Positions 1 to 12,202 of a stretch of 64,000 nucleotides of DNA are shown in pieces. The position numbers and the translations under genes are program-made. The stretch is taken from the NCBI GenBank assembly GCA_033980235.1, contig CM067072.1, positions 24,255,192 through 24,319,191 of the forward strand, given 5' to 3'. A model generated the notes under the pieces. That model saw only the letters and a list, made by a program, of their open reading frames with translations. It had not been told where the DNA came from and searched no databases. Source of the stretch: Diadema setosum (Eukaryota; Echinodermata; Echinoidea; Diadematoida; Diadematidae). The first letter of the stretch is position 1; each line of letters opens with the position of its first letter.

Positions 1-542
1 CCTCATGCAATGAGTCATCCATATCAGCTTAAGATGAGTTTCCAGTCTTTCAAGACATTCTGAACAGATATCTGTCCCACCCCTCCCTTCCTCACCCCCC
101 CCCCCACCCCATCCTCTCCCTGTCCCCATCTCAATAATGAGGTCTACTATGCTACTGCTGCTGGTAGAGCAAACTAAAGCGATATGGAGTGGTACACCTG
201 GGGTAAAAGCCTCCCAGATAAACAGGCGCATATCCGTTTGAGGGAGGGAAATCTTCAGCATAACTCCAGCACTGATCTCTAGGATCTAGAACTAAAGTCC
301 AGTCTGACTAGCAAGAACAGGTGAGGCAAATTTTAATGTCACAACAGCACAACAGGGAAGGGCGCCACCAGTTGTACAGTGCTGTCTAAAGGCCAGGGAG
401 GGGTGGGATGGGGGGGGGGCACACAAGCTGAATGCTGATGGCAAAGGAACAACAAATGATTCAGCACGCCGTACACCGGGCTACCGTTGTAACCCGGGGT
501 ACCGCGTTGTATAGCGCCATCTCATGCCCATTATTTATAATG

Positions 543-583
543 CGTATCCGAATTCAGACACGCCGATTCTGAATTCGGATACG
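543..583. repeat. Perfect 16 bp inverted repeat (hairpin)
   Basis: The arms at 543-558 and 568-583 are exact reverse complements (CGTATCCGAATTCAGA and its complement) with a 9-base spacer. The flanking bases from about 480 to 600 are richer in CpG than the surroundings. It may be part of an old mobile element that also includes the palindrome at 780-803. Confidence 0.75.
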
Positions 584-714
584 GCAAAGTCGTCGCAATG
601 AACTAGCACCATATACGTGTTTTTCGAAGTACACTTGCATGCATTAATTGATGCATAATCACAAATGAGAAAACATTTTTGTGCATAATAATACTAAAAA
701 GTATTTTAACACAT

Positions 715-803
715 TTTTTGGTAAGCCAGGGTACAGCGCTGAAAAAAAAATAATTAATTCAACAAAATGGCGAATTTTCATTTGGTACCCCAGGGTACCA
801 AAT
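715..803 (+). repeat. Dispersed repeat, copy 1 (GGTAAGCCAGGGTACAGC type)
   Basis: This segment shares the order GGTAAGCCAG-G-TACAGC, an A-rich run, ATTCAACAAAATGGC and a GGTAC-containing end with 59129-59225. In this copy the right end is a near-perfect palindrome, with arms ATTTGGTACCC at 780-790 and 793-803 and a 2-base spacer. The family is not recognised. The A-rich core and paired copies suggest a short mobile element. Confidence 0.55.
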
Positions 804-805
804 AC

Positions 806-2042
806 TGCATCAAATGTCAGAATCAATAATCATGCAGCCAGCAATAACCCTTTCCTCTGCTAGCTTTCTTTCTTGGAAATCAGGATGGATGTCCTGAAGC
901 TTAGTGTTGCTGAATGGGGGATGATGTCATCCTCATATCCAGTTTGGTAATACAGTTACCTTCAATAGGAGGCTGTAACACTGTCACACTCTTGTAGGTT
1001 GTCCAACGTGGCATCATAGATGTTTTGTTTTGTTTTGTTTTTTATGGAATACTCTCGGTGTCAATGAAATACTTTACATTGCAGTGTACAAATGTGTATG
1101 AGTATTGACACACAAACAGTTTGGCAATTGATAAGACTACTTTCTTTCACACATGGATGAGAGAACGAATATTGTTAAAGGGAAAAAAAAAAGTGTGTTC
1201 AACTCAATACACCCTAAAATGTAAGCTGTCGTTTACGGACAGACTTGCAGAAATTTCAAAGTGTGTGTCATGACTCTGCAAAGCATTTAGTACCTCACGT
1301 AGCTCAGAGGTCCATACACACGTCAATGTCCACTCAATGTTACGTGACCAAACACATGACCACTCCCTGAGCTCTGGGCTCATGTCATGTGTACCACTCC
1401 CAAAAACTTGGCCTTGCACACGGATCAGACAAAAACCAAGCCCACTCAGGTGGAGCGATGCCACAGCACAGAGCCTCAGGAAGGTGATGGCAAGACAAAG
1501 GGATTCGGAGTAATTGCATAATCCCTTCCCATGGTCATTTAGCCTGAACACCTCTGTGCTACTTATCGACTGTATAGGCATTCTTGTGGATGAGCTGGAT
1601 CACTTTTAAGAAAAACATGACGATACTTGCAAACTTGTTCAAAGCATTTTTTTTCTTTGCATACAAGCATCTTCACCGTATGGTATATAATTCTGCAGAT
1701 GCTCACCTTTTTTCCAGCCATTTCATGCACATGAATGAATTATTAGTGCAACATTGCGTGTCACAGGGACGAATCTCAGTTTGAATGCTTTTATGGTCGA
1801 AGGACACACAATGGAAGGACAGGCATTTTTCAATCTGACCACTTTCACATGGCCTGCATATCCATACACGTGACTTTTTGTCACGGAAAGTGTGAAAGCA
1901 CTGGCTGTCACAAACAACACACACATTTTGACGGGAAATTCAAGACTTTATTTGTACTTGCTTTTTCCTTTGATTCGAAAGTAGGTTTTGGAGGGTTTGT
2001 GATAAAAAAAAAAAAAATTCAATACACGAAAAAAGTAAGCAT
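806..2042. other. Unannotated unique-looking DNA
   Basis: No exon, RNA gene or inverted repeat could be supported. A 126-codon minus-strand reading frame at 1204-1581 has no recognisable domain or convincing splice signal. Short A and T runs occur, including a TTTTG-type run near 1022-1041. Confidence 0.4.
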
Positions 2043-2434
2043 TTAAAGGGTGTGTACAGTTCTGGTCGAGGTGAGGATTTAGCTTTTCACATTTTGCGAG
2101 ATATTCAGAAATCACTCTATGAGATGTCAAACAGCATACAATTCTAAGGGGTATCAAAAGTTTATTTGATGAAAATCGGTTTTGAAATGGCTGAGATATC
2201 CAAAAACAAGGTGAAACAAAGAGATCCTAATAAAAGGCGTGGCCTATCGCCTTTTATTATTATCACTTTTTTGGATATTTCAGCCATTTGAAAACCAATT
2301 TTCATCAAATAAATGATGAATCCTTTTTAAAATTACATGATCTTTCATATTTCATAAGAGGTTTCTCATTATCTCACTTAGGAATGTTCAAAACATGAAT
2401 CCCCACCTCAACCAGTACTGTACAGTACCTTTAA
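2043..2434. mobile_element. 390 bp palindromic TTAA MITE, family A copy 1
   Basis: The element runs from TTAA at 2043-2046 to TTAA at 2431-2434. Its left half (AAAGGGTGTGTACAG, then GGTCGAG) is the imperfect reverse complement of its right half (CTCAACCAGTACTG, then CCTTTAA). The centre near 2236-2258 is CCTAATAAAAGGCGTGGCC followed by its near complement. The whole element could fold into one hairpin of almost 200 bp. There is no ORF, so it is non-autonomous. The TTAA duplication points to a piggyBac- or Kolobok-type transposase acting in trans. Confidence 0.85.
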
Positions 2435-2692
2435 GCATTCATAGATTGTAAAATTGTTAGTTTTCATTGTTGTTATCATTATTATTGTTGTCATTGTTAT
2501 TAAGGTTATTCTTGTTGCTACTGTTATTTATCTTTTTTATCTTTTTTTATCTTCGTATTGAACATGACCGTGCGGCATGCCTAGCTTGAGGTACAGCTGT
2601 AGCTGGAGTCAATTCAAGACACACTCCTATTGTATACACCTGCTTGATAGACATGTGCCACAGTTGTATCTTGGCAAACAGGTGTACCAAGG

Positions 2693-2889
2693 TTAGCAGT
2701 CAATGGCTGAGACTTGGCTCCTTGCCATGCTGTCTTCTTTCTTCATCTCTTTATCACTAGAGTCCTCAGATCTCAGGTCATAGAAACAGACGAAGAGAAA
2801 GTTCCTCTTGGACATCATCTGATAATCAACAAGCTGCCTGCTATCAATGTGAGCAATGGGTACACATCGGCCACGGGAGATTGTAACCA
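2693..2889 (-). CDS. Candidate 3'-terminal coding exon, unknown protein
   Basis: On the minus strand an acceptor-like site (TTATCCTAG, AG at 2891-2890) is followed by 2 bases, 64 codons and a TAA at 2695-2693. The exon would therefore have a phase-1 acceptor. Its peptide begins VTISRGRCVPIAHIDSRQLV and ends in a hydrophilic Ser/Lys/Asp/Glu-rich tail closing with VSAIDC. The hydrophobic-then-charged layout and ordinary codon mix look like a real protein C-terminus, but I recognise no family. The phase matches the donors at 25721 and 54244, so it could be the last exon of that gene. The upstream reading frame stays open past the acceptor, so the 5' edge is uncertain. No AATAAA on this strand was identified close downstream. 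Chance remains possible. Confidence 0.35.
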
Positions 2890-3061
2890 CTAGGATAATC
2901 ACAGGCATGAAGCAAAGCAGAGCCACTTTAGAATAAACAGAGAGTGTCTCTCTCTCTTTCTCTCTTCATGGATCTAAAGTAAACTATTTTATCATACGTA
3001 GTTTCAAAAAGCTAAAGAGATATAATATTTATCACTCAAGAGCCTCCCAGAGTAAACTTGG

Positions 3062-3441
3062 TAAAAAAAAAAAAAAAAAAAATCTTCAAACCTCAACCTG
3101 ACACCCTAAAAGTGATTCACTTGCAGCTACTTTCATTACTGCTATATGATGAACTAAGGTACTATTCATGTCCAAATTTGTGCCTTCATGTCATAGCATA
3201 CCTATACCTTTGCAATCACACTCCCCCTCCCCCCCCCCCTCCCCACACACACTTTTATTTTCCTGTCAAGAAGTGCACTTGAATCATTGTACTAACATTT
3301 TAAGGAATCTATCAATGTTCAAATATACAAAATAAAATGTGCAAAACATGATATCTCTTTACATGAGTACATTACACAAATGTAAATAAAATCTTTTATA
3401 AAAAGAAAAAAACTTCATGCACACACACACACACACACACA
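3062..3441. repeat. Simple-sequence cluster: poly-A, poly-C, (CA)n
   Basis: A run of about 20 A lies at 3062-3081, a C-rich tract at about 3220-3243 and a (CA)n microsatellite at 3419-3441. No coding evidence is seen between them. Confidence 0.8.
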
Positions 3442-3492
3442 TACATACACAACACAAACACACAACATGCACCATCCTTATATACACACATA

Positions 3493-3889
3493 TGAAAGAG
3501 ATGGTATAGTTTTGGTCGAGATTGAGATTCAGGTTTTAACTTTTTTCAAAATAATTATGAACCACTTTCAATATATGAAATATCAAGAGCATACAATTCT
3601 ATGCAGAATCAAAAGTTTACATAATAAAAATTGTTTTTAAAAAGACTGGGATATCTAAGAACAAACCAAAACATAGTTATCCTTAAAATAAAGGTGGGTC
3701 CCATCTTTTATCAGGACATCTTTCTTTGGAGGTATCTCAGTCATTTCAAAACCAAATTTCATCAAATGATTTTTTATTCCTCTTAGAATTGTATGCTCTT
3801 TAATATTTCAAATAAATAGTTTCTAATTATATTACATAAAGTTAAAAACCTAAATCACCATGTCAACCAAAACTATGTCATCCCTTTAA
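3493..3889. mobile_element. 390 bp palindromic TTAA MITE, family A copy 2
   Basis: This copy has the same layout as 2043-2434. It starts at GAAAGAGATGGTATAGTTTTGG with a degenerate TTAA and ends AACTATGTCATCCCTTTAA at 3889. Both halves contain the landmarks CATACAATTCTA (or its complement) and a degenerate GATATCT-type motif beside ATTTCA. The centre at about 3692-3715 is GGTGGGTCCCATC. It is more diverged than copies 1 and 3. No ORF is present. Confidence 0.85.
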
Positions 3890-5818
3890 TATATTGTTAG
3901 TATATAAGGGAGATAGAGCACTCCATTGACAACAAAGTAGAATTTAAACTAGGAGTGTGAATGTATACAAAAGAAAAAGGTGATTTATAAGTACACATCT
4001 ACTGGAGAATTTTGTGAAATGATGGTGGTTCATTGCAGCACAGGCTAGGCAGTATTCAGGATTCCTGAAATAACCTTGATCATTGCAGTCTCAAATTGTC
4101 TCCTGTTTCATAGTCCCAGAGGAGCCAGCATTGAATTGCGCATTCATCAAAACCTTGTAATTGGGATATTACGTGTGAATTCGAGCCCAGTGTTTTGTAG
4201 CATCGAAGACGTATATGATCTTCTTTGCATATTTAACTTCTGAGATCTCCCTAGCTACCAGCACTGCTAGTTAAAGGGAAACATCTCACATTCTGAATAG
4301 AGGATAGGGCAATCCTTCACATGCCTACCATTTTTATCATATTTTTCAGATATATTTGTGTCATTTTTTTAATTCAATTCTAGTTTACTGGAAGCAGGTG
4401 GTCAAACAAAAATCAAGGGTGCTTCAAATCGGGGGGGGGGGGGGGGGGTACCTTTTGAAGTGTTGATGACATCAAGTGGACATTTTAATATAATCAAACA
4501 TGAACCAGATAACTTTTAATGCTCTAAATATGAAAAATATATCCCGGAATTGCAACAATTTCAAAAGTTCAGGAAAAAAAAAAACTCATTGCTGCTATAA
4601 CAGACAAATAAGCAGATGTTTTAAAGTTTGAGAGATCGCACAATTTAAATGTGTAAATTACCTTACTTGATTAGATTATGTTCTTGCACATTTTGAGCAA
4701 GACGGCATGATTAGTTCTGAATACTTCTTGTTCATATAAAACATGTGAACAGATCAAGTTTTCTAGCATCGAGACAGAAAGGTGCCAACAGGTAGCACAG
4801 AGAAACACAGCACTGCGTGTGATGAGCCAATATATCCACATCTAAAATTACCGAATGATTTAATTATGGCTGGTAATGCAGATGCCAGCTGATGCGTGCC
4901 GCCAAGCATTGAGTATCGTCGAAAATACATGTAGGTCAACAAGCGCTGGGTTTGATCAAATCTGCATTGTAGAAAACTACACTCTTCCTACACACAGGTT
5001 CAAGTCTGTCATCCGAGTTCACAGCTTTTGACATCAAAATGTTACAGTTTTTACAAGAAGAAATTAAGTTTCTATGGTTTGTTGCTCTATATACTTGTAT
5101 TATAACTTTTACTATTCACTGCTAGTTCTCTGTATTTCTTTTGGGTAGAATAAAAACTTCACTCTACATTTGGTCCCTATTATGGTTGTATGCCATCATT
5201 CAGTTTGGTTGCAGAATTATCAAAAGCTTCTACATACATTCTATATTGCTACAGTTGTATAACCTTTACTTGAAATGGCATCCCATTTTAAAAGACTGAA
5301 ATTAATGTTTTGGCCTCAAAATATTAAAGGCACTTGTTTTTGTCTGTTTGTTCTTAGTTTTACACAAATTTTAAATGAACATAACCAGTTTCACCTTAGT
5401 TTCTTCAATAAAGGATAGAGTAAAAATCTAGGGTTGCCAATTCGATGAGAGATTACGGAACTGCAGCAACATTACCTCAGGAGCTGATGGGTTAAGTGGC
5501 AAACATGATTGGTTATATAATCACATGTCATACTGTAACTTTCAAAATGATATGAATGAACCTGCTGTATAGGCTTTTGATACCCTACGCAGTCAAGGAA
5601 AAATACCCATTGCAATATTTCCATCTCTGACTTGGAAAGCTGTTTAAAACTGATACAATCACAAATTTAACCACTTGCGAAATCGTCGAGAAGTCCCGAC
5701 TTGCAAAAATTTAGGCTCGCTATATATAGGGCGTATACGGTACTCTGGAGTGCTTTCTTTGCATATTGGTGTGGATGCCTGGAAACTAATTTTGAATGAA
5801 GAGAGATTACCCAATCCC
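3890..5818. other. Unannotated AT-rich DNA with an 18 bp G tract
   Basis: No gene could be supported. A pure G run occupies 4431-4448. The rest is AT-rich, apparently single-copy sequence without strong inverted repeats or exon signals. Confidence 0.4.
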
Positions 5819-6212
5819 TTAAAGAGATGGTACAGTATTGGTGGAGATGAAAATTGGGCTTTTAACTTTTTTTGCGAGATACCAAGAAAACAGTTATGAT
5901 ATAGTACAGAGCATACTATTTCAGTAAGAATTCAAAGTTTATTTGATGAAAATCAGGTTTGGAATTACTGAAACATCCAAAAACAAAGTAAAACAAAGTG
6001 ATCGTAATTAAGTGTGGGTCCCACACTTTATTAGAATTACTCTTTTTGGATATCTCATCCATTTCAAAACCAATTTTCATCAAATAAACGTTGAATTCCT
6101 CATAGAATTACATGCTCTTTCATATTTCATAAGAGGTTTCTCATTATCTCACAAAAAAAAAATGTTAGAAATCTGAAATTAGGTCTCAACCAGAACTGTA
6201 CGATCCCTTTAA
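5819..6212. mobile_element. 390 bp palindromic TTAA MITE, family A copy 3
   Basis: TTAA at 5819-5822 and 6209-6212 bracket an inverted-repeat element. It starts AAAGAGATGGTACAG and ends CTGTACGATCCCTTTAA. The half-way point near 6015-6033 is GTGGGTCCCACAC. It is closest in layout to copies 1 and 2. Its left edge adjoins an in-frame reading frame at 5675-5899 that runs into the repeat and is therefore not taken as a gene. Confidence 0.87.
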
Positions 6213-6583
6213 TCCCTACGGCATCACAAGGGCCTTCCTGGTGGGTCATGGCCAACTGCACTCATTTGCCATTCAGTCAAGGTGCAAGGCAGAATGTTTA
6301 AATATGAATCCCTGTAATAAGGTTGTTTCTTTTCAGCAGCAAAATCACTGAAAGAAGCATAATATATGTTTGATCAAACAAATTCCAATCATGCAACAAC
6401 TGCTAGCTGTTCACTTTGTGTGATGTAATATATCTTTTATCAAAGGAGTCTATGGCAAAGCAATGGAAATGCCAACAATCCGTTTCATTCGCTGACGTCA
6501 GTATTCCTGAAGATGGATGGACCCAGGTGGATTTTTATGACTGTATATCTATAAATCTGTTCTGTTTGGGTGCTGTTTTCATA

Positions 6584-6674
6584 TTAACCTGTAATAGGAC
6601 GGACTGACTTTGCTACAACACGCAATTCCTATAGACACATGCCCTAGTATACTCGGGACTCGTCCTCAACGGGT
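6584..6674 (+). mobile_element. 90 bp hairpin element, family B copy 1
   Basis: It begins TTAACCTGTAATAGGACGG and ends CGTCCTCAACGGGTAGA. The core carries GCTACAACACGCA and then CCTAGTATACTCGGGAC. The terminal TTAA is intact on the left and decayed on the right. It is one of eight copies in the window. Confidence 0.8.
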
Positions 6675-9492
6675 AGATGTTAGCCATTAAATGGGGGGGG
6701 GGGGGGTTCACTGCCTTACAATGGCTGATTCACACACTGACATAGCAATGTGCCTGACTCATTGCATAACCTATTGAATCATCTTTTCGTCTTATTTTGG
6801 AAGACCCCCCCTTCCCCCAGTTATGACTGACATACGTTTTGATGTTTTAAAACTAAACAGGTCTACAGTGCAGTCTTGTAGCACGACAGCCTTCTCCATA
6901 CTATCAATAAACTGTTTTAACTTTAAGTCAAAGGTTGTCGCGAATTATCACAAATTCAACACAGTATACCATAAAGAAGTGTTTTCCCTTTGGTACAATG
7001 CAAAGCTTTTGCCAGTGGTTGGTGGAAACAAAAACTCAGCGCTATTAAAGACAGCCTTAAAACGCCTTGTCCTTCGCATATTTCTATCATGTGATTGAAA
7101 TTAACCAATCAGTGACAGGCAACAGATCATGTCCGAAGGTCTGAGAAACTCGAGCAACCCCAGTACTTGTTGAGCATGTGTGCAAGAGTAATACAATAAT
7201 CAGCGGCTACGATCTAGCCGGGCAGTGTGCTGTGGCGCGTACTTAAAAAGCTTGACCTGACTACTCACAAAGGAGAGCTCATCCAAGTCAACTGCCACAG
7301 GAACGCTGTTTACAGATGATGATGTATTACGCCCACAGTGGCTGAGAATGTTTGGATACGACTTGTCCTAGCACTTCGCTTCAAATGCGATACTTTCTTG
7401 TGACTCTTTATATTTGTACTGTCCAGCATTTCATCCTGAGTAGATTGTGATGTCAGCAGACAAGATAAAGCCAAGACCACAGAGATACAATCACAAGTTC
7501 TATGAAATTTAAACCAGATTATAAAAGTGTGAACTTCCAAGGATGGCACACACTAGTGCGCACTGATATCAGTAACCATTTTGCCAAATATTGCCTAAAA
7601 TGAATTTGGCTTTTTGTAAAAAGCTGATGATACTATTGATACAAAGTTTTTACTGAGTGCTTGAGTGGTTTGATGGATAACCATCTGGCATTCTTTCTGT
7701 CCCTTCAACTTATTACAGAACAGGAGGCATTGTACCAGTCAAAACTTGAGAGTCAACACAGGTAAATATCTGTATCACACATAAAGATAGCATCCCTCTC
7801 TTGTTCCTTCCCATCAGTCCCATGTTTTCTTCTATAAATTTGTGACAGTGTGTGGAAGGCTGAGCTGCACTGCTGTGAGTCTTGTATCGGCTTTCAATCC
7901 CCGCACTTGGTTTGAGGAGACACGCTCCATGGAAGGTGGGTGTGGGATGAAGTGTGTAACCCTAGACAGGCTGTTGGATCGCATTCGAGTCAGGGGGGGG
8001 GGGGGGGGGTACGACTCCTGCTGTATTGTATGGGTGGGAGAGGGGCTGAGACAAAGGGTGGGGGGCCAGGAGGGAGGATGCTGGGCAGAAAGAGGCTCTA
8101 CGTATTCCAACTCCTGTGTGGGAGGCTCCAATATTTGCTCAGATAGATCCCCAGGGACGACCCGCTGCACCGAATGTCGAGTAAAAATAGCATACATGTG
8201 TCTCCCACTGGTTGATATGGCCATTAAAGTGGTCTCTAAAGATATCAAGTACGTCGCAAACCTGTCGTACACTAGAACAGGTACTGAAATGTCATGTCTG
8301 GGGGACTACGTCACACTGGGGCTTCCAGGAAAATGGTTCCAAAAAATGCGTCCAGCCTGACGTAAGAAGGACGGATGTTTTCTACAAGTCTTTGAGCTGT
8401 ACTTTTGATTGTCATAGAATGCCAGGAAAAGAGAGAGAGAATGTTGGAGAAAGTGAAAGCAGCAAAGATGACACAAATGTGCATCTCACAGCATGAAAGC
8501 CTGCCAACTGGCTAGGAAGGAGAAGAGACACAGGGATCTGTGCCTAATGCAGGCTATTCTTTGTCCCAGTAACAAAGATTCATTTCCTGATGACATATTT
8601 CTGGTCATAATTCCTTGCAAATGAACTAAACTGATGTATGGCATGCTTGATCACTGAATGCCTACACCTACATGTATACCTTACAAGTTAGTTTGCTGTA
8701 GCTGCATTAGTTGTTGCTGATAATAGGCACATCACATCTCTCCAGCCTATGGTATGCTTTGATTTTAATACCAGGATAACACTATGATATGTAGCAAGCA
8801 AAAACAAATTTCAAAAATGGTTCATCACTTCTTTTCATCAGTTCTTTTTTTCCTTCAATGAATTAGCTTTATTTTAATAAATGCTGTGCAGTGATGTCAC
8901 ATTAAGTCATGTTCAAAATGTGAAGTAACAGAAAATGCAGGTTATTTGGCAAAGTCTGCCTAAGAAAGGGGATTAATGGTCATATCTTTACTTGAGATTT
9001 TCTGTCATGACACTGTTATTAAAAATTTTTGTAAAAATCAAGAAAATTTATCATCTCCAATATCATCAAACGAACGGAACTTCTCATCTAACCTGCTATC
9101 AGTTTTCATTGTATCAAACATTGTTTCTGTTTGTGGTTCTGTAACAAAAAGCAGTCAAAGAGGTCCTCCGGTCTTGAAAAACACAGCAAAGCAACAGTTA
9201 AAAACAACCACGGCGACAAACAAAAATGTAATACCGCTGCTATTAACAAGTGATTGTACACTTCCTAAGTCTGCAAGGTATTCTGTGGTCTGGATATGAG
9301 GTCCCCGGCCAAACCGACCAGACACGCTTGATTCTGGATGCTGGGGAGGAAAAGAGATATCTGTCTTCTGACGCTTTCTGTGTGAATTTGGCCTCGGGGG
9401 CAATATATCCAAGGAGGAGCGGCAGCTGTGCAGTGGCCTTCAAAGAGGCAACCTTGGCAGTCAATATAACAGCTACATACTGTGTATATAAA

Positions 9493-9541
9493 GTGTATAT
9501 GTGTGTGTGTGTATGTATGTGTGAGTGTGTGAGAGAGAGAT
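9493..9541 (+). repeat. (GT)n/(GTAT)n microsatellite
   Basis: Alternating GT with interruptions GTATGTAT and GTGAGT, ending in GAGAGAGA. Confidence 0.85.
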
Positions 9542-10375
9542 AGAAAGAATGCGGTCGTATAGATATGAAATACACATCAATGCTTTACATGTGTTGATGT
9601 CATCAAGTGAGATATATCTGTATATCATATATCTACAAACAAGTGAATTTGTGCAGACATTGAGCCTAGGTGGCTACAGAGAAAGTGATTAGGAAGACAG
9701 AGTTTGATGCACTGTATGCACTCTGAATTTCATAACCAAGTAACATTCCACAAAGTTTGATATGTTAAGATACAGGTAACTGTATCATCATCATCATCTC
9801 TCTAACCCCCCCCCCCCCCACTTCTCTCTCTCTCCAAGTAAAGAATATGTATGAATATATCTTATCATAATGTATGCATGTATACGAGCATACACATCTC
9901 TGGATGAAAGAGTCCAAATCTCTCTGACAATCTCTGGATGTTCATTGGCACAGTGTGTATCAAATCTTCGGGATCGCTACATCCCCAGTTTTAGGGATTA
10001 ATTGTCATTACGTGCTGTGGGACAGTGACCTTGCTAATGCACACTGTAGTACACTGTATACTCCCTAATGCACTGCTTAAAATCGTTTCAGGGATACGGG
10101 CTGTCCAATCTTTCAATGTTATTTACAATAATTGTTTCAAAGTTGTGGGGTAATATTCATGGAGGAGAAATCAGTACACTAATTTTAGACATGAGGAAAT
10201 TGAGTGACGAATGACAGGCATTAAAAAGAATTAAAGACTAATGTCTTGATGCCATTACTTCTCACTTAGAATAGTTGTTTTGTTTTGTTTTTTGTAGTTG
10301 ATGCTGTTCCAAATATCAAATCTTTATGGATAGATCAGGGGTTTGGAATCACATACATATTCTCTCTCTCTCTCA

Positions 10376-10406
10376 CACAAACAAACAAACAAACAAACAA
10401 ACAAAC
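10376..10406 (+). repeat. (ACAA)n tetranucleotide microsatellite
   Basis: About seven ACAA/CAAA units directly follow a short (TC)n run at 10361-10374. Confidence 0.9.
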
Positions 10407-11168
10407 ATGTGTTTGATATTAACCAATAACAAATTGAAATTCTTTGTAGCTCATTATGCACTTTCCACACTTTGTGATTGCTGTCATTATAAAAGCATTT
10501 GCCTGTACAGCAATTGTACACGTGAACATGTATTTTGATATATTTGCTATAGAATACATAATTTGATTTTCCAATTTTCCACTGACACATACTGTCACAC
10601 CCTGAGTCTGCAAAGAGATTTTACCACAGTACAGCTCTATTCTCACTTAAATGCTAATCATCCCTATATTGTGTGAACACATCACTGATGATACAATCTT
10701 GATTCATCGTGTACAGTACCACTGCTAATAAATCCTGATTCAATTTGAAAGAAATATCTGCTGGCTTTAATCAGTTTACCAGTAAATAATGGGCATTCTC
10801 CATAACTTAAAGCTACTCCTACTATATGATTTAGTCATTACAGTTGTTGTTGTTTTTTCAATCTATTTTATTGTATTTTTATTGTAGATTGTATCGTCAA
10901 ATTGTATCAGTCTTTGATACATACAAACTATGTATGCCATGTTTGGCAAGTGTAAAGGATAAAAATGCTATGTTTTGTTTTTGTTCTGTTTTTTGTTTTT
11001 TATTGACAGCATATATATCAAATCAATCAATACTGTTTGAAACTAAGCACAAGTTTCCCATAGTTAACAAAGTGATGAAAGCCACAAACCTTTCCCAATC
11101 CTAAAGTAGATGAGGATCCCATATGGTGGTTTCAAGTATGAGCTTTGAAGGAAATACACACACAAACA

Positions 11169-11170
<2 letters not shown>

Positions 11171-11214
<44 letters not shown>
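11171..11214 (+). repeat. (CA)n microsatellite
   Basis: About 20 uninterrupted CA units, preceded by imperfect CACAAACACT. Confidence 0.95.
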
Positions 11215-11218
<4 letters not shown>

Positions 11219-12145
11219 ATCACCATTTGTAATAATGATTTGCAATTTTGCAAAGCACTAACCACAAATTGCAAGTCTCTATAAAGAAGTTAGTAGATCA
11301 GCAACAGAATCAACACAAAAGCTTTAAGCAAGGCTATAGGTACAATTACAAACTCTGTGTGTACTCTTTAAAAAAAACTGTGTGCACTCTTTAAAAAAAA
11401 AGATAAAAATATTACTAAATACCACTAGCAAAGCATGCTGGGTGATGATTGTTGGTTGTGACATTACCTTCCCATTTCATGCTGTACATAAAAAAGAGCA
11501 TGAAGTGCTTTTTTTCTCTTTTTTTTTTTGTGGTTGCCAATAACTATACAGGCTTTAGCTACAGAGTATTACAAATTCAATGCAAACATCTGCTTCAACA
11601 CAAAATGGCCTTTATCAGTCATAGACATCAAACTCTACTGTTTGTCTATAAAAAAAAGACCTGCTTTGATTCACCTTGCCCCACCCCTCCATTACAAAAG
11701 GGGAAGAAAAGAAAACCCGGGATATCTATGCAATTTCCCATCAGCTTGCACTTTTAGAAAGTGATGATCAGAAATCTCAATTCAGGAGTGAAAACCAAAT
11801 ATTTTCCTAGCCGGTGGAGAGATTCGAGATAAAGCCTGGCAAAATGCAAAATTCATGCGACTAAAATTGCAGACAAAGACCTCGCAGGCAAGCTGATATT
11901 TTTTTTTTCCTCTCTCTGTCTCTCACTCTCTCTCTCTCTCTCTCCCCCTTCTTTCCGTTTCAGCAGGGTGCAGAATGGATTTCAATATGAGAAGCTTGGT
12001 TACTAACAACCCCTGCTCGCGATTACGTCAATCCTAACATCGATTGGGGCCCCGGCTTTCCCTGGCAAAAGATTGCTAGGTGTTTTTTTTCTATCCTTCT
12101 TCTCCCTAATCCCTGCCCCCACCTTCCTTCACACCCACACTCACA

Positions 12146-12148
<3 letters not shown>

Positions 12149-12201
<53 letters not shown>
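12149..12201 (+). repeat. (AC)n microsatellite
   Basis: About 26 AC units, the longest dinucleotide array in the window. It is preceded by degenerate CACACTCACACT. Confidence 0.95.

Positions 12202-12202
<1 letters not shown>

Noticed and set aside
1204..1581. 126-codon minus-strand open frame
   Set aside because: No domain, no supported splice sites, and Cys/Ser/Leu-rich composition typical of chance frames.
7842..8360. 172-codon plus-strand open frame
   Set aside because: It passes through a 17-base G tract as poly-Gly and has no recognisable protein features.
9155..9575. Overlapping open frames on both strands in a slightly CpG-richer patch
   Set aside because: The frames conflict, run into a GT microsatellite and lack convincing exon borders.
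10263..10300. Regularly spaced TTTTG runs as a possible array
   Set aside because: Simple low-complexity sequence. No CRISPR or satellite structure was seen anywhere in the window.
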